A stretch of DNA of 64,000 bases from Filobasidium wieringae (lineage: Eukaryota > Basidiomycota > Tremellomycetes > Filobasidiales > Filobasidiaceae). Below, in pieces: positions 10,247 through 22,600 of this stretch (its first letter is position 1; every line of letters begins with the position of its first letter). The position numbers were made by a program, and so were the translations under genes. Under the pieces are notes generated by a model, which was given only the letters and a program-made list of their open reading frames with translations, had not been told where the DNA came from and did not search any database. The DNA is taken from contig BCIV01000024.1 of assembly GCA_001600055.1 (NCBI GenBank), positions 53,951 through 117,950 of the forward strand. The letters are read 5' to 3'.

Positions 10247-12476
10247 TCATGCCTCCTCCTCGACCTTGGCTTGTTCCAATTCCTTGTCGACCAGGTCCAC
10301 TGCGTCCTTTTTCTCCTCTGGGGAAGCAGGGAGCTATCAAGGGGGTCGACGAGGTGAGTTCAATATCAAGCCCTGTCAATGACTGGTGCGGAACGTGATT
10401 TACCTGTTCACCCTGGTCTACGGGAATATCATGAGTGGCATCACCAGTCACAGCAGCGGCTACGGAAGAAGGACGGGGATCGGTGAGTCCCACTCTACAC
10501 AATCCGACTCCCCCAACGGTATCACACTCACTATGTACGGGCTCCTTCTCCCCCCCGACTTCCTTTGAGATCTCCTCCTCCTCCGTCTTACCGGCTCCTC
10601 CCGATTTCTTCAACATCTTGGCGACGACAGCCTCGACCCTCTTGACCTCGTCTTCAGTCTTCCTCTTCTGATTCGCCTCGAACCAGGCCTTCTTGGTGCT
10701 CAGATCCTCAATGACCCGGGGAACATCGTCCTTGTTGGCGGGAGGGGAGATCCCGAATCCCAACAGAGTGTTGAGGGTGGAGAAGGGGAGGGAGATCTGG
10801 TTGGAAGTCTGTACGGGAGCAGAGGGTTGTTCGGTCGTGGAAGGGACGGCAGCGGACTTGGAAGGTCCCTGTGCCGAGCTTCCCTTTTTCCCCTTTTTCC
10901 CTTTACCCGAACCCCCAAACGCTCCCCATCCTTCCAAATCGTCCCTGTCCTTCTTGAGGACGGTCCCAATAGGTTGATCCTCGACCTGACGAATATCAAG
11001 CGATTTGATCTGATGCAACGAAAAACCACTCGATCAAACCCCGTCCCGCTCGCAATCCCATTGGTTCACCCGCAGACTCACCCCCTCAATAGCCCCCCTG
11101 ACGAACCCAGCGGCAGTCTCCAAAACCCCCTGCTCCTTCCCGGACCCATAAGTCCTCTCGAACCACCCAATGAGGACCCCACAATCCTCAATCTCCCTCC
11201 CGAACGCGGGCTCCTTGGCCTCCTCCCTCATCCTCTCGATCGTCTCGGTCTGACGGGCGGCGTCCTCGGCAGCACGTTCGGATTTGAACCGTTCTTGTTT
11301 CAGACGTTTCTCTTCGGAAATCTTGGCGTAGTATCTATGGGAAAGGGGAAAGAAAAGGGGAGGTGAGTGAGTTGAAATGGTGAACGAATACGTAAAGGGG
11401 GTTACTTACGCATCCCCATCGGCCCTGTATTTGGAGTTGGACGACCTCTTCTTCTCATACAACTCGTCCTACCACACCCAGAGGTCCCACCAAATCAGCC
11501 TCTCGCTCCTCAAAGAAGAATCAAGAGGGACCGAAAAACCTACCATCTTCTTCTGCAACTCGTTCCGTCGATCGAAAAGCGCTCCACGTTCCTCATAAGC
11601 CTTCTTCCCCTCCTCCCTCATCCCGTCCAACTCCTTCTTGAGTTCATCCCACCTGACCTGGGTGGACCTGACTTCCGGATCATCCAACACCTTCCTCAAC
11701 GCTTCGACCTTTTCCTTCTCCGAGTTGATATCCGATTCGAGCGTATCGATCTGAGCGGCCGATTTCAACGACCGACGTAACGCGGAGATCTCGTTCAATG
11801 CCTTTTTCTCATCGATCAATTTCAGGGTGCCGGATTCTACTTGTTTGTTGAGGTGGTCGATACGGGATTGGATCTCGTTTGAAGTCCTGAAGGGGAGTTT
11901 AGAACGGATGGTCGAGATTTCTTTGGATTTGAGGGAGATGGTATCCTGATGACGTTTGATGGTGTCTAGAGTCTTACCCCTGTCGGCCTAAGAGAGGAGG
12001 GGGGGGTGATCAGAGGTAGAGAGCAAGAAGATTAAGGTTCAGGGATGAGCGTGGAGAATGATGAGAGCGACGAAAAGAAAACGTACCTTGGAAGCACCCT
12101 GTTTCCCTTGAAGTTGATCCATCTCAGCACGGATCTGAGATCGACGATCATTACCATCTCCACCCTGAGGAGAGTGCAATAAGGAAAGACGGGATTTGAT
12201 ATCGTTCTATCCAAGTCACGAACAAGGTCATTCGATCAATATCCCATCCTCTCGCCCCGACCAATACCAGAACGAAAGACCCACCAACTCCTTCTTGTAC
12301 CCATCGATCTCCTTGTTCAAATCATCTTGTTCTTGATTATAAGCAGCCTGATCGGGTTTAGACAGTTTCTGACCGGCGGAAGCGGTGGTAGCGGCAGCGG
12401 CAGCGGTAGCAGACGGTTTCTCTGCGTTCTTTTTGGAAGAGGTATCCGGACGAAGAGAGGCGGTAGGAGGAGGCAT
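10247..12476 (-). CDS. BFR1: BFR1-type nuclear segregation / mRNP protein
   Basis: Seven exons (12476-12285, 12206-12087, 11987-11544, 11468-11410, 11334-11082, 11009-10404, 10333-10247) give 586 residues. The protein is dominated by long charged coiled coils, as in S. cerevisiae Bfr1 and S. pombe orthologs: an Ala/Ser-rich start, a helix around LNKEIDGYKKEL, then KLIDEKKALNEISALRRS and EERGALFDRRNELQKKM. A conserved region RTYGSGKEQGVLE follows, and a Lys/Gly-rich linker (GSGKGKKGKKGSS). The C-terminal section DLSTKKAWFEANQKRKTEDE precedes an acidic tail ending KVEEEA. Known role: RNA-binding protein on polysomes and ER, affecting secretion and ploidy. A possible intron inside the last large exon near 10535 is not required. 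It is longer than the ~470-residue yeast protein, mainly because of the low-complexity C terminus. Confidence 0.85.
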
Positions 12477-12756
12477 GGTGGTATACGATTCGAGGATGTC
12501 GAGGAGTGATTTATGGGAAAAGTAGAAGGAGTGAAGCCGACTTTGGAGGTCGAATTCGGTTGTTTATCGTTTGGTTCGCTGGACAAGGTGTAGGTCGTAA
12601 CGCATATTCGTTGTCTTATCAACCTGTCACATATGTCAATGACGTGTATTATTCACCTGCCAGAGCGTATTGAATTCTTAGTTCAAGCAGAATCCATCTT
12701 CTTATCAGCTCCTCATCGTTCCAATTCTCACAATTCGACACGATTCAACCTCGAGA

Positions 12757-13045
12757 ATGCTCACAATAAACAGTCAAAGATACACTCAACTCGACACAAT
12801 CACAGTGAATTCGATCCCTATAACAACCCAATCGCACTATACCATCTACGTCGTAGAGCCCGACGGTATTCCCCTATCAGCAGAACCAAAGACGGTGGAC
12901 AGACAACAAGGATGGATGGAGGTCGGGATCACTCTGATGGTGTTATGTCTATGGGCGGTCTGCGCTGTTACAGGAGGTAAGTACACAAGAACGATTCTCA
13001 TTTTCAACCTTATCGCTGACCTTGTCGCCGATAGGAGGAACCTAG
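12757..13045 (+). CDS. Small single-TM protein
   Basis: Two exons (12757-12976, 13035-13045) give 76 residues ending AVTGGGT. Residues ~54-70 (WMEVGITLMVLCLWAVCAV) form one clear transmembrane segment near the C terminus, after a polar N-terminal part that could be cytosolic, as in tail-anchored proteins. If the 58-nt intron is retained, the frame runs to 13146 instead. The donor GTAAGT and acceptor GATAG are good, so I prefer the spliced form. No family recognised. Confidence 0.45.
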
Positions 13046-13718
13046 CGCAACGTCTTCCTTTCCCAAGGGTTGTCCGTATATCATCCTATACCACCTCGGA
13101 AGCAAGAACGTCACACCACCAAACCGAATTTCCGTACAGAAACTGAGAAACCATTCCAGCTCTTCCCCTCAAAACGATCGATCTTCGACCGATCAAACGT
13201 CCCGTATATGCCAACCGACATCCAGGAAACCCCATCCTGCTCACCTTACCGCGTAAGTCCATATCGATCATCGAATTGCTCGCCAACGATCTAAATCCAG
13301 TGTTCTTTAGTCCGACCTGATTATCCGATGGCAAAAGGATAACACCCTAAGGTCTTGGTATCGTCACCGGTTTTATCCACGGGATTCACCGCGAATAGTA
13401 CAGGGATGCAGGGAGAAGAGGGATCCCTACGATACACGCAGATATGACCTTGTACGACATGTACGACGTATCCCACGTATCTCATAGTCATCACTATCGA
13501 TCTGGCAAGGGAAGGCTATCAAATAATTGCATCGTCCTTATCGCTTTGCCCATGCTTGACCCATTTGCATGGAGATATGGAAACCCAAACATGTATGCGT
13601 ATACGTATGCGATTACATCTATTTCTATCCTTCATCTAAACCCGTACGCCTTCCTGGTTCGAGTCCCATCTCATCCAACCCACTCAATCTCGTTCGCTCT
13701 CGATCTCCTACCCCGCCT
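13046..13718. other. Convergent intergenic region, nothing clear
   Basis: Lies between the 3' ends of the small TM protein and the CoA transferase. It holds short frames on both strands with no recognisable protein character. Confidence 0.5.
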
Positions 13719-15956
13719 CTAAGCCCCAAACGATCCCAACCTCTCCGCCACCTTGAACTCGGCCCCGGTAGCCTTCCTGACGTCCTCCACCGTGACGCCC
13801 TCGGCGAGCTCGACGAGGGTCAACCCCCCGTTGACTCGATCGACGTCAAAGACGGAGAGGTCGGTGATGATCCGGGAGACGACTCGGACTCCGGTCATAG
13901 GGAGGGAACATTGGGCGACGATCTTGGGGTTACCGTATTTGTCTAGGGCGTCCGTTACCACGATGACCTGCGGGTGGCGATGAAAGGGCGAGAAACGTTA
14001 GGGAAGGTTCACAGAGGTATGAGAGGTGGAAATGGGGACCGACCTTGGTCTCATCAGGGTTGGATACCAAATCCATCGCTCCACCCATTCCTATCCATCA
14101 CAAACGCAAACGCAAACGCAAACGCAAACGCAGTGCCTTCTATCAGCCTCCCTCTCATCCCAACCACCCCAGGCGAACACTCACCCTTGACTAATTTCCC
14201 AGGGATCATATAGTTGGCCAAATCTCCATTCGCGCTGACCTCCATAGCACCGAGGATGGAAACGTCTACGTGTCCACCTCGGATCATCCCGAAGGATTCG
14301 GAAGAGTCAAACGTGGACGCTCCGGGGACGAGGGTGACGGTCTCTTTACCCGCGTTGATGATGTCGCTGGAAGGGGCCAAAAAAGGGGGCGGGGGGTATA
14401 AGTGAATCAAGCAACCGGAACGGATGGACGGGACTCGAGGGGACTCACGCATCGACCTGTTTCTCGGTGGGATAAGGACCCATCCCTAACAACCCGTTCT
14501 CCGATTGCAACCAGACGTTGACTCCAGGCGGGAGGTAATTCGCGGCCAAGACGGGCATCCCTACGCCCAAGTTGCAATAAAACCCATCCTTCAATTCCAG
14601 AGCGGCACGTCTGGCGATCCTCTCCCTCCTCTCCTTGGCGGGGTTGGGTTTCGCGGGGGCTGAAGACTGGTCCTGATTCTCCTCCGAGGTCAGGGTGAGG
14701 ATCTCGATCTGTTTCTCGACCGTGGCGGGGACGATCCGATCGATGTAGATCCCTGGAAGATCGATGTCCATTGGAGAGATCTCACCGATCTCGACAATGT
14801 TCTCGGCCTCGACGATGGTCAACTTGGACGCCCTCGCCATGAGACCTCCGAAAGCTCGGGTGGTGTACCTAGACGACAGTGTAGCTCGCTCGTCAAAAAC
14901 CGCCCCTGCACCCGCGCTGACCCAGGGGGGACTCACCTGAAAACACAGTTCCCAGCTTTATCGACCTTCCAAGCCCTCAAGATGGCTACATCTCCATGGA
15001 TAGCGGGCTCGAACAAGAACCTCTTCCCCCCAAACTCCTGCACGTCCTTCTTCACCCCCTCGATCTCCACCTTTTGTTTCCCCTCCCCATCCTTTGCGGA
15101 GAACTTCTGAGGGATCCCTCCGGTCTCTACAAAAGTCCCGGCCCCCGTCCGAGTGAAGAACCCTGGCATTCCCGCTCCGGCCGCGCGGAGACGTTCGGCG
15201 AGGGAACCTTGGGGGTTGAGTTCGAGGGAGATCTTTCCGGAGAGGTAGGCGTCCTGGAGCGCCTTGTTGGTTCCGACATAGGAGAGGATACACTTCGAGA
15301 TCTGACCGGATTTCACGAGTGGGGCTGTGGGCAGTGAGGGGCGGGGGGAGGGAGGGAAAAATACGTCAGCAAGTCCCGAAATTTTTGCAGTAATGCTTGA
15401 TGAATGACCAGAGGGGTCGACGTACCGAGACCTGCTTCTCCGGCGTTCCCTGCGTTGTTGGAGACGACGGTGATGTTCTTGATATCGGGTCGTTTTTGAA
15501 TCGCAGTGATGATGGTTTCAGCCGTTCCACAAACTCCGAATCCTATGTCCGTCGCAAGTCGTAATACGTCGGAGGTGTTGCAGAAAAAAAAAGCAAGAAC
15601 CGAGGGAACGAGCCCTATCAGTTCTCTGGCATGCGATTACTATCCCCCCCGACTTGCCACTGACCTGCACTTAGTACCAACAACCCCTCACCCAAATCCT
15701 TGATAGCCTCATCGGCGCTATCCCATACCTTCCCTTTACTAGTATCCACCGCCGGTTCCCCGACCTTTTCAGCAGGACTAGGTAGATCGCTTAGTTTAGA
15801 GAACCCAGCGAGGACTGAACCATCGGGGGTACGGTTGGCTAGGTTGAGGGAACGGAGGGAGGTGTTTGAGAATGGACGGAGCGGGAGTCGGGTGAGGGTG
15901 GGGAGAGAGCGAGGGGATGAGCGGAGAGTGCGGGTTAGTGGGAGTCTGAGTGACAT
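13719..15956 (-). CDS. OXCT1: Succinyl-CoA:3-ketoacid CoA transferase, mitochondrial
   Basis: Seven exons (15956-15665, 15542-15426, 15324-14937, 14868-14449, 14366-14185, 14090-14044, 13967-13719) give 564 residues. The N terminus is rich in Arg, Ser and Leu without acids, as in a mitochondrial presequence. Subunit-A-like half: [43 protein letters not shown], and [13 protein letters not shown]. Subunit-B-like half: [16 protein letters not shown], then [12 protein letters not shown], which holds the catalytic Glu (the E of ENG) that forms the CoA thioester, then [15 protein letters not shown] and GGAMDL. The enzyme moves CoA between succinyl-CoA and acetoacetate. The linker between the halves (~residues 330-400) is longer than usual and includes [15 protein letters not shown]. 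Upstream of the start the sequence opens into a very long gene-free stretch. Confidence 0.95.
14102..14132. repeat. (CAAACG)n in a CoA-transferase intron
   Basis: About five copies of the hexamer CAAACG fill part of intron 5 (14091-14184) of the minus-strand CoA transferase gene. They lie close to the acceptor side and are read as CGTTTG in the transcript. Confidence 0.8.
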
Positions 15957-17289
15957 GGTGTGTGGTGTGGTATAGTATTATGCAGTGGCAGAATGGCAGT
16001 GGTGGTGGTCGCTGTGGCAGTGGTGGTCGATGTGGTGCAGATGCTGTGGTGATATATAACAAGTCGACAACCTCTGAGCCCTCGTCGCTCACTCTCGCCC
16101 GTCCATCTCCGCGTCCATTCGGCCGATTCCCACTGGGCCGCACGTTAGCTCAACCATTATTCATCATCACCATCTGTCTACCCCTCGACATCACATCACC
16201 ACCCTCGATCTACCCCATAGCGCAACCAGCCAGGGGCCACACGGGCCGATCATCCCCGATCACTCCTTGTGATTCCAGGGACGCAATCATCATTCTCGTC
16301 TCAAACGTACGAGCGAGATCGGGTTGCGAGTTGACGGCCGGGTTGAACGCAAGTCATGCTGAAACTCGAAATACTCGTGGCAAAGCTAGGACGGAAGGAG
16401 GGATCTCGACTGCAAGGCAGATGTGTTTGAGGTGCGTCGTGACCGCTGACAATGGTATATAGTATATAGCAAAACGAGTTCCGTAGACTAAACAACCGAT
16501 GAACCATCTTTGGAATCATTTTCCTATGCGCAAACCATGCTACAACAGGATCGTCGGTCTAACAAAGGATCCAAGTGCACCGAGGGTCTCCTCAAACAAC
16601 GGTCATCAAGTGCAAGAGTGCAAGAAAGCAAGAGTGCCAGAAGTACAGAGTGCGAGATCCCTGACGACCTGACGACCGGTCCGAACGTACAGATCCAACC
16701 TTATCGGTCGATCTGGGAACGTTTGATGGACTTTTTCCATATGCCTTGGGTTTGAATGATCTGAATGGTCTTCTCCCTCACCATCTGATCGAGCGACGAA
16801 CGAAGGAACGAACGACCGAATGACCGAAGCTCGACAGGTAGAAGACGATCGAAGCGCAACATCCTGGACATGCTCGTGCCAACCCCGTCCAAGACCCACG
16901 AGGTCCAGTCCAAGGTCCAATCCAAGATCCGAGATTAAAGTCAGCCAAAGCCAAAGCCGCCCTCGAGCAAAATGTGATACCTCTCCTCCCTTACTCGATC
17001 ACTCACGTCGATCAAGTCGTACGTAGATTGTAGAGTACGTAGATGAAAACTCTCCGGCCGGACCGGGATCGCACAGAACCGGGCCGCCTTATCGTCCTAG
17101 TTCTTATTTGTTGCATGATGGTATTACGAGGTCCAAATCGACAGGTCGGCTTTCGACTTGGCGACTTGCAGCTCGATCGACTTTGATCGTTTCTTCCGTC
17201 ATCTCGCCGATCCTTTCCTGATCACTTCCCCGATCACCCCAATACCTCCCCCACCCCACCCCACCCCAACCTCCCGACCAACCCGATCT

Positions 17290-18127
17290 GCCATCCCCAT
17301 CCCCATCCCCATCACCATCACCATCACCATCACCAATCCAAACGTTCCTCGGACTTCCACAGAGCTCGGCTAGTCCCATGACACGCTTCTCGGCGGTATT
17401 GACGAAGTTTGACCGGACAGAAAGCATTTTCCGCAGCGGTACTGGATGGTTTGGGGTCGGTCTTTGTTGGATACGGATCGGATCGGGAGGGTTTGGGTGT
17501 ACCCCTATTGCGATCTTTCTTGTTCTTCTTGTTTTCTTTTTCTCGGCGTCTCGACTTCTCTCTTGTCGACTTTTCTCTTCTCAGCGCCCCCCTCCCCTCT
17601 TGTCGAGAAGTCGAGTCGAGTGGTACTCAAGTGGATCCAGTACCAGTCAAAAGGACCTTTGACTTGTCAAGCTTACCCACTCCCTTACGGTCGAGGGCGA
17701 GGGGTCTTGGTCGGGCTCCTATTGGGCGTGGGCGTGGGCGTGGGCTTGGGCGTGGGTATGAGTCGTGATCTGGACGATCGAGTCGAGCAATTCAAGAAGA
17801 GTTCAGGATGGTTGTTTTCCTCTTTGCTTTTGCCTTTTTACGTTGGCTGTTGCCCGTTGCCCGTCGTTCGTACGTGTCTGTAGTACCTGTAGTACCTGTA
17901 GTACCTGTAGTAGCAAGTATAGCAAGTGTAGCAAGTATAGCAAGTGTAGCAAGTCTAGAGTTCGTATAGTTCGTGTCCGTATTCGATTTCGTGTCCGTGA
18001 TCCGTGATCCGTGTCCGTAGGTCGACCGGTCCCTTTTCCACGTTCCACGTTCCAAACGGAAACGGAAACGGACCTGGACGGGTGTCTGATCTGTCAGTGT
18101 CAGTGTCAGTGTCAGTGTCAGTGTCAC
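17290..18127. repeat. Mosaic of short tandem repeats
   Basis: Includes CCCAT then CACCAT units (17290-17334), GGGCGT units (about 17723-17756), a 9-bp unit CTGTAGTAC (about 17878-17910), five copies of a 9-bp unit TAGCAAGTN (17911-17955), and GTCAGT units (about 18093-18127). Unit length and sequence differ from block to block, so they arose separately rather than from one spreading element. Confidence 0.9.
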
Positions 18128-18261
18128 TGCTGGTTGTTCCCTTGCGACCTGGCGACTAGCGACCTGGCGATCTGGCGATCTAGCGACCTGGTGTGTGGAA
18201 GTACGTGTTGATCGTACTGGATGTACTAGGTAGTAGCAGATGATAATGATAGCGGCAACAG

Positions 18262-18304
18262 TACGATAAGTACTATAATAGTACTTGTAATAGTACTTAT
18301 CGTA
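18262..18304. repeat. Perfect 15-bp inverted repeat (hairpin)
   Basis: TACGATAAGTACTAT (18262-18276) and its exact complement ATAGTACTTATCGTA (18290-18304) flank a 13-base loop. In RNA this would form a strong stem; in DNA it is a possible paired binding site containing GATAAG on each arm. About 1.4 kb upstream of the GATA-factor start. Confidence 0.9.
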
Positions 18305-18345
18305 GTGGTATGGTAGTGGTAGTAGCGGTATGGTAGTGGTAGTGG

Positions 18346-18353
18346 TATATAAA
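18346..18353 (+). promoter_or_regulatory. Possible TATA box (TATATAAA)
   Basis: A clean TATATAAA lies at the end of a GTAGTGGTATG-type repeat and 42 bases past the hairpin. It may drive the GATA-factor transcript with a ~1.3 kb leader, or a separate non-coding transcript. Position relative to any start site is unknown. Confidence 0.35.
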
Positions 18354-19685
18354 TGACCCGATCAACCATCCGACATCCGACATCCGACACCAGATCTCGG
18401 TAATCAGCAGAGCTAGAAGGCTAGAAGCCCAGGTTGGAATCAGAACGTCAGGCTAGAACGTCCATCCCGTCCCATGTCCCACGTCGCAAGGAAAGAACCC
18501 CCCAGTCTGACAGCGTTCACGACCTGGTGCTATCGCGGCGTGGCGGGCGGGCGGGCCAGGGCGTTCGTCTGCGTTCTGCGGTTACGGTTGCGGCAATGTG
18601 CGAGGTGCGAGGGTTCGAACTGTTTTTCATCCGATAGAACGTGAGGTCCGAGTTTTTCCGAGCGATGTGGGTGCGTTGTGAATGGGCGATGGGCGATGGA
18701 AGGGAGAGAGAGAGAGAGGATGTGAGTGAGAGAGTGAGAGTGGGTGGGTGCGATGTCAAATGGATAATGATGACGGTGGGAAGCCGAGGGGGAGGGTCAG
18801 TCACTGCAGCTGCCAGGGCAGGAGAGGGCTGCTAGGCGCGAGATCTACCTCGACGTGGTTGTTGCTGCTTATTTCCTCATCCGGTTCCTCGCCTTCGCTT
18901 GTTGGACAGCCAGATCTCGGTGCTGAGTGCTACACAGATGCTGCCACAGGGTCGACACTGAGCACACGGTGGGCAGGGTGCACAGGGTGGACAGGGTGGG
19001 TGTGGCCATCGACGGAAGTGAAGCAGCTGTAGAGACAGAGAGAGAGGGAAGAAAAGATCCGTGAATGCGTGTAGTCGATATCATAAACAACCTCCAACCA
19101 GCCCGAGCATATCCTCATTCACACTCGCAACTCAATGTCAATCGTACCATAATCACCCACGCTCACTCTGCTACACCCTACACTCCACACTCGTTCTACT
19201 CGTTCAACGGGTTCGGTCACGGGCCGTTCCTTTCTCCTCTCCTCTCGCATTCGACTTCCGACCGGTCCATCGGGGTGAAGCGAGTTGACGAGCGACGAGC
19301 GATCTCGTCGAGTAATTCAGTCGAGAATTCTCATCCTCCTCGATACTCTCACCTTGGCCTATACACAGGGTACAACTCGGACAGGATAGGGAAGAATTCA
19401 GAATTCGTTTGATTGCAATCGACCTCGACCTCCACTCCCCACTCTCAACTGATAACTCGCAACTAGAGAACCAGAAACCAGAAACCAGAAACCAGAACCA
19501 CAACCTGGAAACCCTGTGTAGGACGAGGAAGAGGACGAGGCACTCGAGGAACTAGGAAGGAACAGCGCCGGACCTCGCATTCAGGCCGGACGTTCTCGTT
19601 CTCGTTCACGTTCACGTTCAGCGTTCAACGGACAGAGGAGAGAGGTCAACGCCCAGAGGCCAAAGCCCAGAGGTCAAGGTCCAGG

Positions 19686-22600
19686 ATGACTCCCCACCCC
19701 AACTCCATCCCGCTGTCGAGCTCGGTGAAGAGCACGAACGGTCCCATCCGAACCACCACCCGGTCACAACTTACACCTACACCTACACCTAAACCTACAC
19801 CTACACTTCTATCCACCCGGTCCCCCGTCCCTTCGCCATCGCATGTGCATTCTCATGTCCAACAAGCACAAGGACAGGGACAAGGACAAGGACAAGGACA
19901 GATCCCTATCCACACCCTCTCCCCGCACCCCCACCAACAACCACAACCACAACAAAACGCAATATGGACCTCCACCCCGCCCCCTTCTTCTAGCCCGACG
20001 GCGAAGTCGGTGACCACGGGGACGGGGAGGGGGAGGAAGAGGGACGACCGGGACCGGGACAGGGAGAGGGAGAGGGAGGGTCGGTCTGCTGGTTCCGGAG
20101 GGATGGGAGGGACGGTAGGGAATGTGAACACGAATACGAATACGAACGGATCGGGAATGACACTGGGAATGGGAATGGGGAATGTGGATTTCACTGGTAC
20201 GGGATCTTCCTCGTTGATGCAATCGGCGCAGATGGGGATGGGGATGGGGATGCCGGGGTAGGGACGGATACAAGGTCAAGCACAACAATCACAACAATCA
20301 CAACAATCACAACAATCACAACAAACCCCTCAATTCTATCCCATCCACCCAACCGCACATACCCCAACAGCCTCGCCGGGAACTCGTTCTTCCCTCCCCC
20401 TGAACCCCCCGAATGCGCTGAACCCGATGAACTCTTTGAATCCGATGGGTCCGATGGGAATGAATCCGAACCTTTCTCTTCAACCTCATCCTCATCCTCA
20501 TCCAAACCACTCAAACCAGGGCAATCATGCAAATCAAAGCAACCAGGGCAACCAGGGAATTCAGGGGAGGTACGATCCTTTCCTCCCCCCCAGTATGTCC
20601 CCCGCGAACGCTCTTCCGGGACTCTCAGGGCTTTCAGGGATCACAGGGATCACAGGACATACAGGACTCTCAGGCGTCACCGGACTCGCACCTTCGACGG
20701 GGGGAATGGGAATGCGGACCAGTCAACCGTTTGAGAGACAGATCGGGGCCGGTGCAGGTCAGGCTATGGGTGCAGGTCAGGCTATGGGTGCAGGTCAGGC
20801 TATGGGTGTGGGTCAGGGTCAGGGTGCGGGTGCGACTGCGGGCATGGGGTATGCGGGGGTTGATGAGTTGGGTGGGTTTGGGTTGGGTCAGGCGGGGTTA
20901 CCGGTTGGGCAAGGACAGGGCGGGCAGGTCGGGCAGGGACAGGTGGGACAGATGGGAGAGCCGGGGCAGGGCGGGTTTTTACCACAGTCTCAATTACAAC
21001 CGCAACCGCAACAACCACAACCTCAGATCCAAGCGCCTCAACCTATTCATCCCTCTCAACAAACACATTCCTCTCACTCCCATCCTCACCCACACCCACA
21101 CTCACTGGCTCAATCACATCCGACGCCAAACCCCACCCCTTCACCCCATCCTTCGATCAATTCGACGAAACGGAGGTCACACGTTAGGGACAGTTCCATT
21201 GCCTCCGTCGCGAGTGGAGCGAGTGGGGGGAGTAGGGGGAGTGGGACCGTCCCGGATGGGGTTCCTAGGGTTGGAGGGGTTAGGTGCTGTGAGTCTTTTT
21301 TTTTGTTTCTTTCGTTTGGCGGATGGGTGGGTCTGACTTTTCGATTTCGGGAAACGATGAACAGATTGGGCGATGTTGAAGCCCCGATGGCCTATAGAGG
21401 AATGCGACGTTCCACCTCCCTCGTCCGGTTCCACACCTTCTTCCAGTACATCTTCCTTCCCAGCTTCAAACCCTTCGCGGCCTACTTCCAATCCCAATTC
21501 CAATTCCAATTCCAACCATTCCCCCGCCGCCCCCACGGCCAACGCGACACATACCGCAGGAGGTTTGTTGGCGGGCGGGAAGAAGAAGAAGAAACGATTC
21601 GAATTGGATTTCGTCCATCTCGATCCGGTCTTGAGCGTACATATGAGGGTGCAGAGCTTGAGTATGTTGGGAAGGGGGGTCATCGAGTTTATCCATCCAG
21701 AGGAGAGGGAACGTGAGTCGGATGATTAGTCGGTGGAAGGGATTTGAGACTGATCCGTTTTTTCCGGAGTAGAGGCTAGGAGGGATCTCTATTCTTCCAC
21801 TCAGCAGAACAATTTGGAAGGGAGCGTGACGAGGTGAGTCCAGCTCGAGGTTTCTTTCATCTTTCTATGCTGACCAACCGATGCTCGGCCGTAGAGTACG
21901 ATTCGCTCGATTGTCGAGAATACGAACCATCCTAGGTTGTCCACCAGAGGACGAAGATATCCCCACAGACGCTTACAAGTTTGTAGAGGATGACGAGTAC
22001 TTGATCGTGGATCTGAGTATACATTGGGTGAATACTTGCTCCGATCGTGAGAGAGAGGACGTGGGCTTGTGCTGATTCATATCTCCTTCCGATTCAGGCT
22101 TGCGACGGTCTGATCCTCGCTTTCTTCCATGCGATCAAGGACAAGGACAAGGAGACGAATAATGATCCCAAGATGAGGCATCAGGAGTGGAGTAATTATT
22201 GCGGGACTCCCGGTTTCACGGATGAGGTGAGCGGGTTTACGGGATTACTGCCATGCCTGTTGACTGATACACGACATTTCAGGACGTCGAATACATGTGG
22301 GATGACGTTGGCAAGGCTTTACCCTTACCCAGACCGATTGCACCTGCAGCGCCGCCCGAACGAGTCTTCCTCATCCATGCGACGGAGGAATCCAATGTCA
22401 GACCGAATACCGTCATCTTTGCTTGGCCGCCACCGCGAATACGCAAGAGTTTCAGGTTGGGGATGGATGAAAAGGTCGTCAAGTTGTTGGGTGAAGAGGT
22501 CCCTGACGAGTCGGACGCGGATAACGAGGATCTGCTGGACGCGTACGGAAGGAGACGGAGCGAGTTGATGCCACGAATGGATGGGAAATACTGGGCACAA

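Larger units (their letters stand above)
15957..19685. other. 3.7 kb gene-free region rich in short tandem repeats
   Basis: It separates the divergent starts of the CoA transferase and the GATA factor. Frames here are low in complexity and shift with the repeats, so I call no protein. From about 17.2 kb onward it is a mosaic of 5- to 9-bp tandem repeats, a strong hairpin and a TATA box (listed separately). Most likely the promoter and a long 5' leader of the regulator; a non-coding transcript cannot be excluded. Confidence 0.6.

Noticed and set aside
15950..16462. 170-codon frame beginning over the CoA transferase start
   Set aside because: Overlaps the antisense of a solid gene start and has low-complexity, shifting composition.
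17050..17090. tRNA-like ATCGCACAGAACCGG, with a similar string near 54580
   Set aside because: Spacing does not give a 7-base T loop, and the two sites share only a short stretch.
20800..21018. Antisense frames over the GATA-factor low-complexity exon
   Set aside because: Shadows of repeat-rich coding sequence; no start context or motif.
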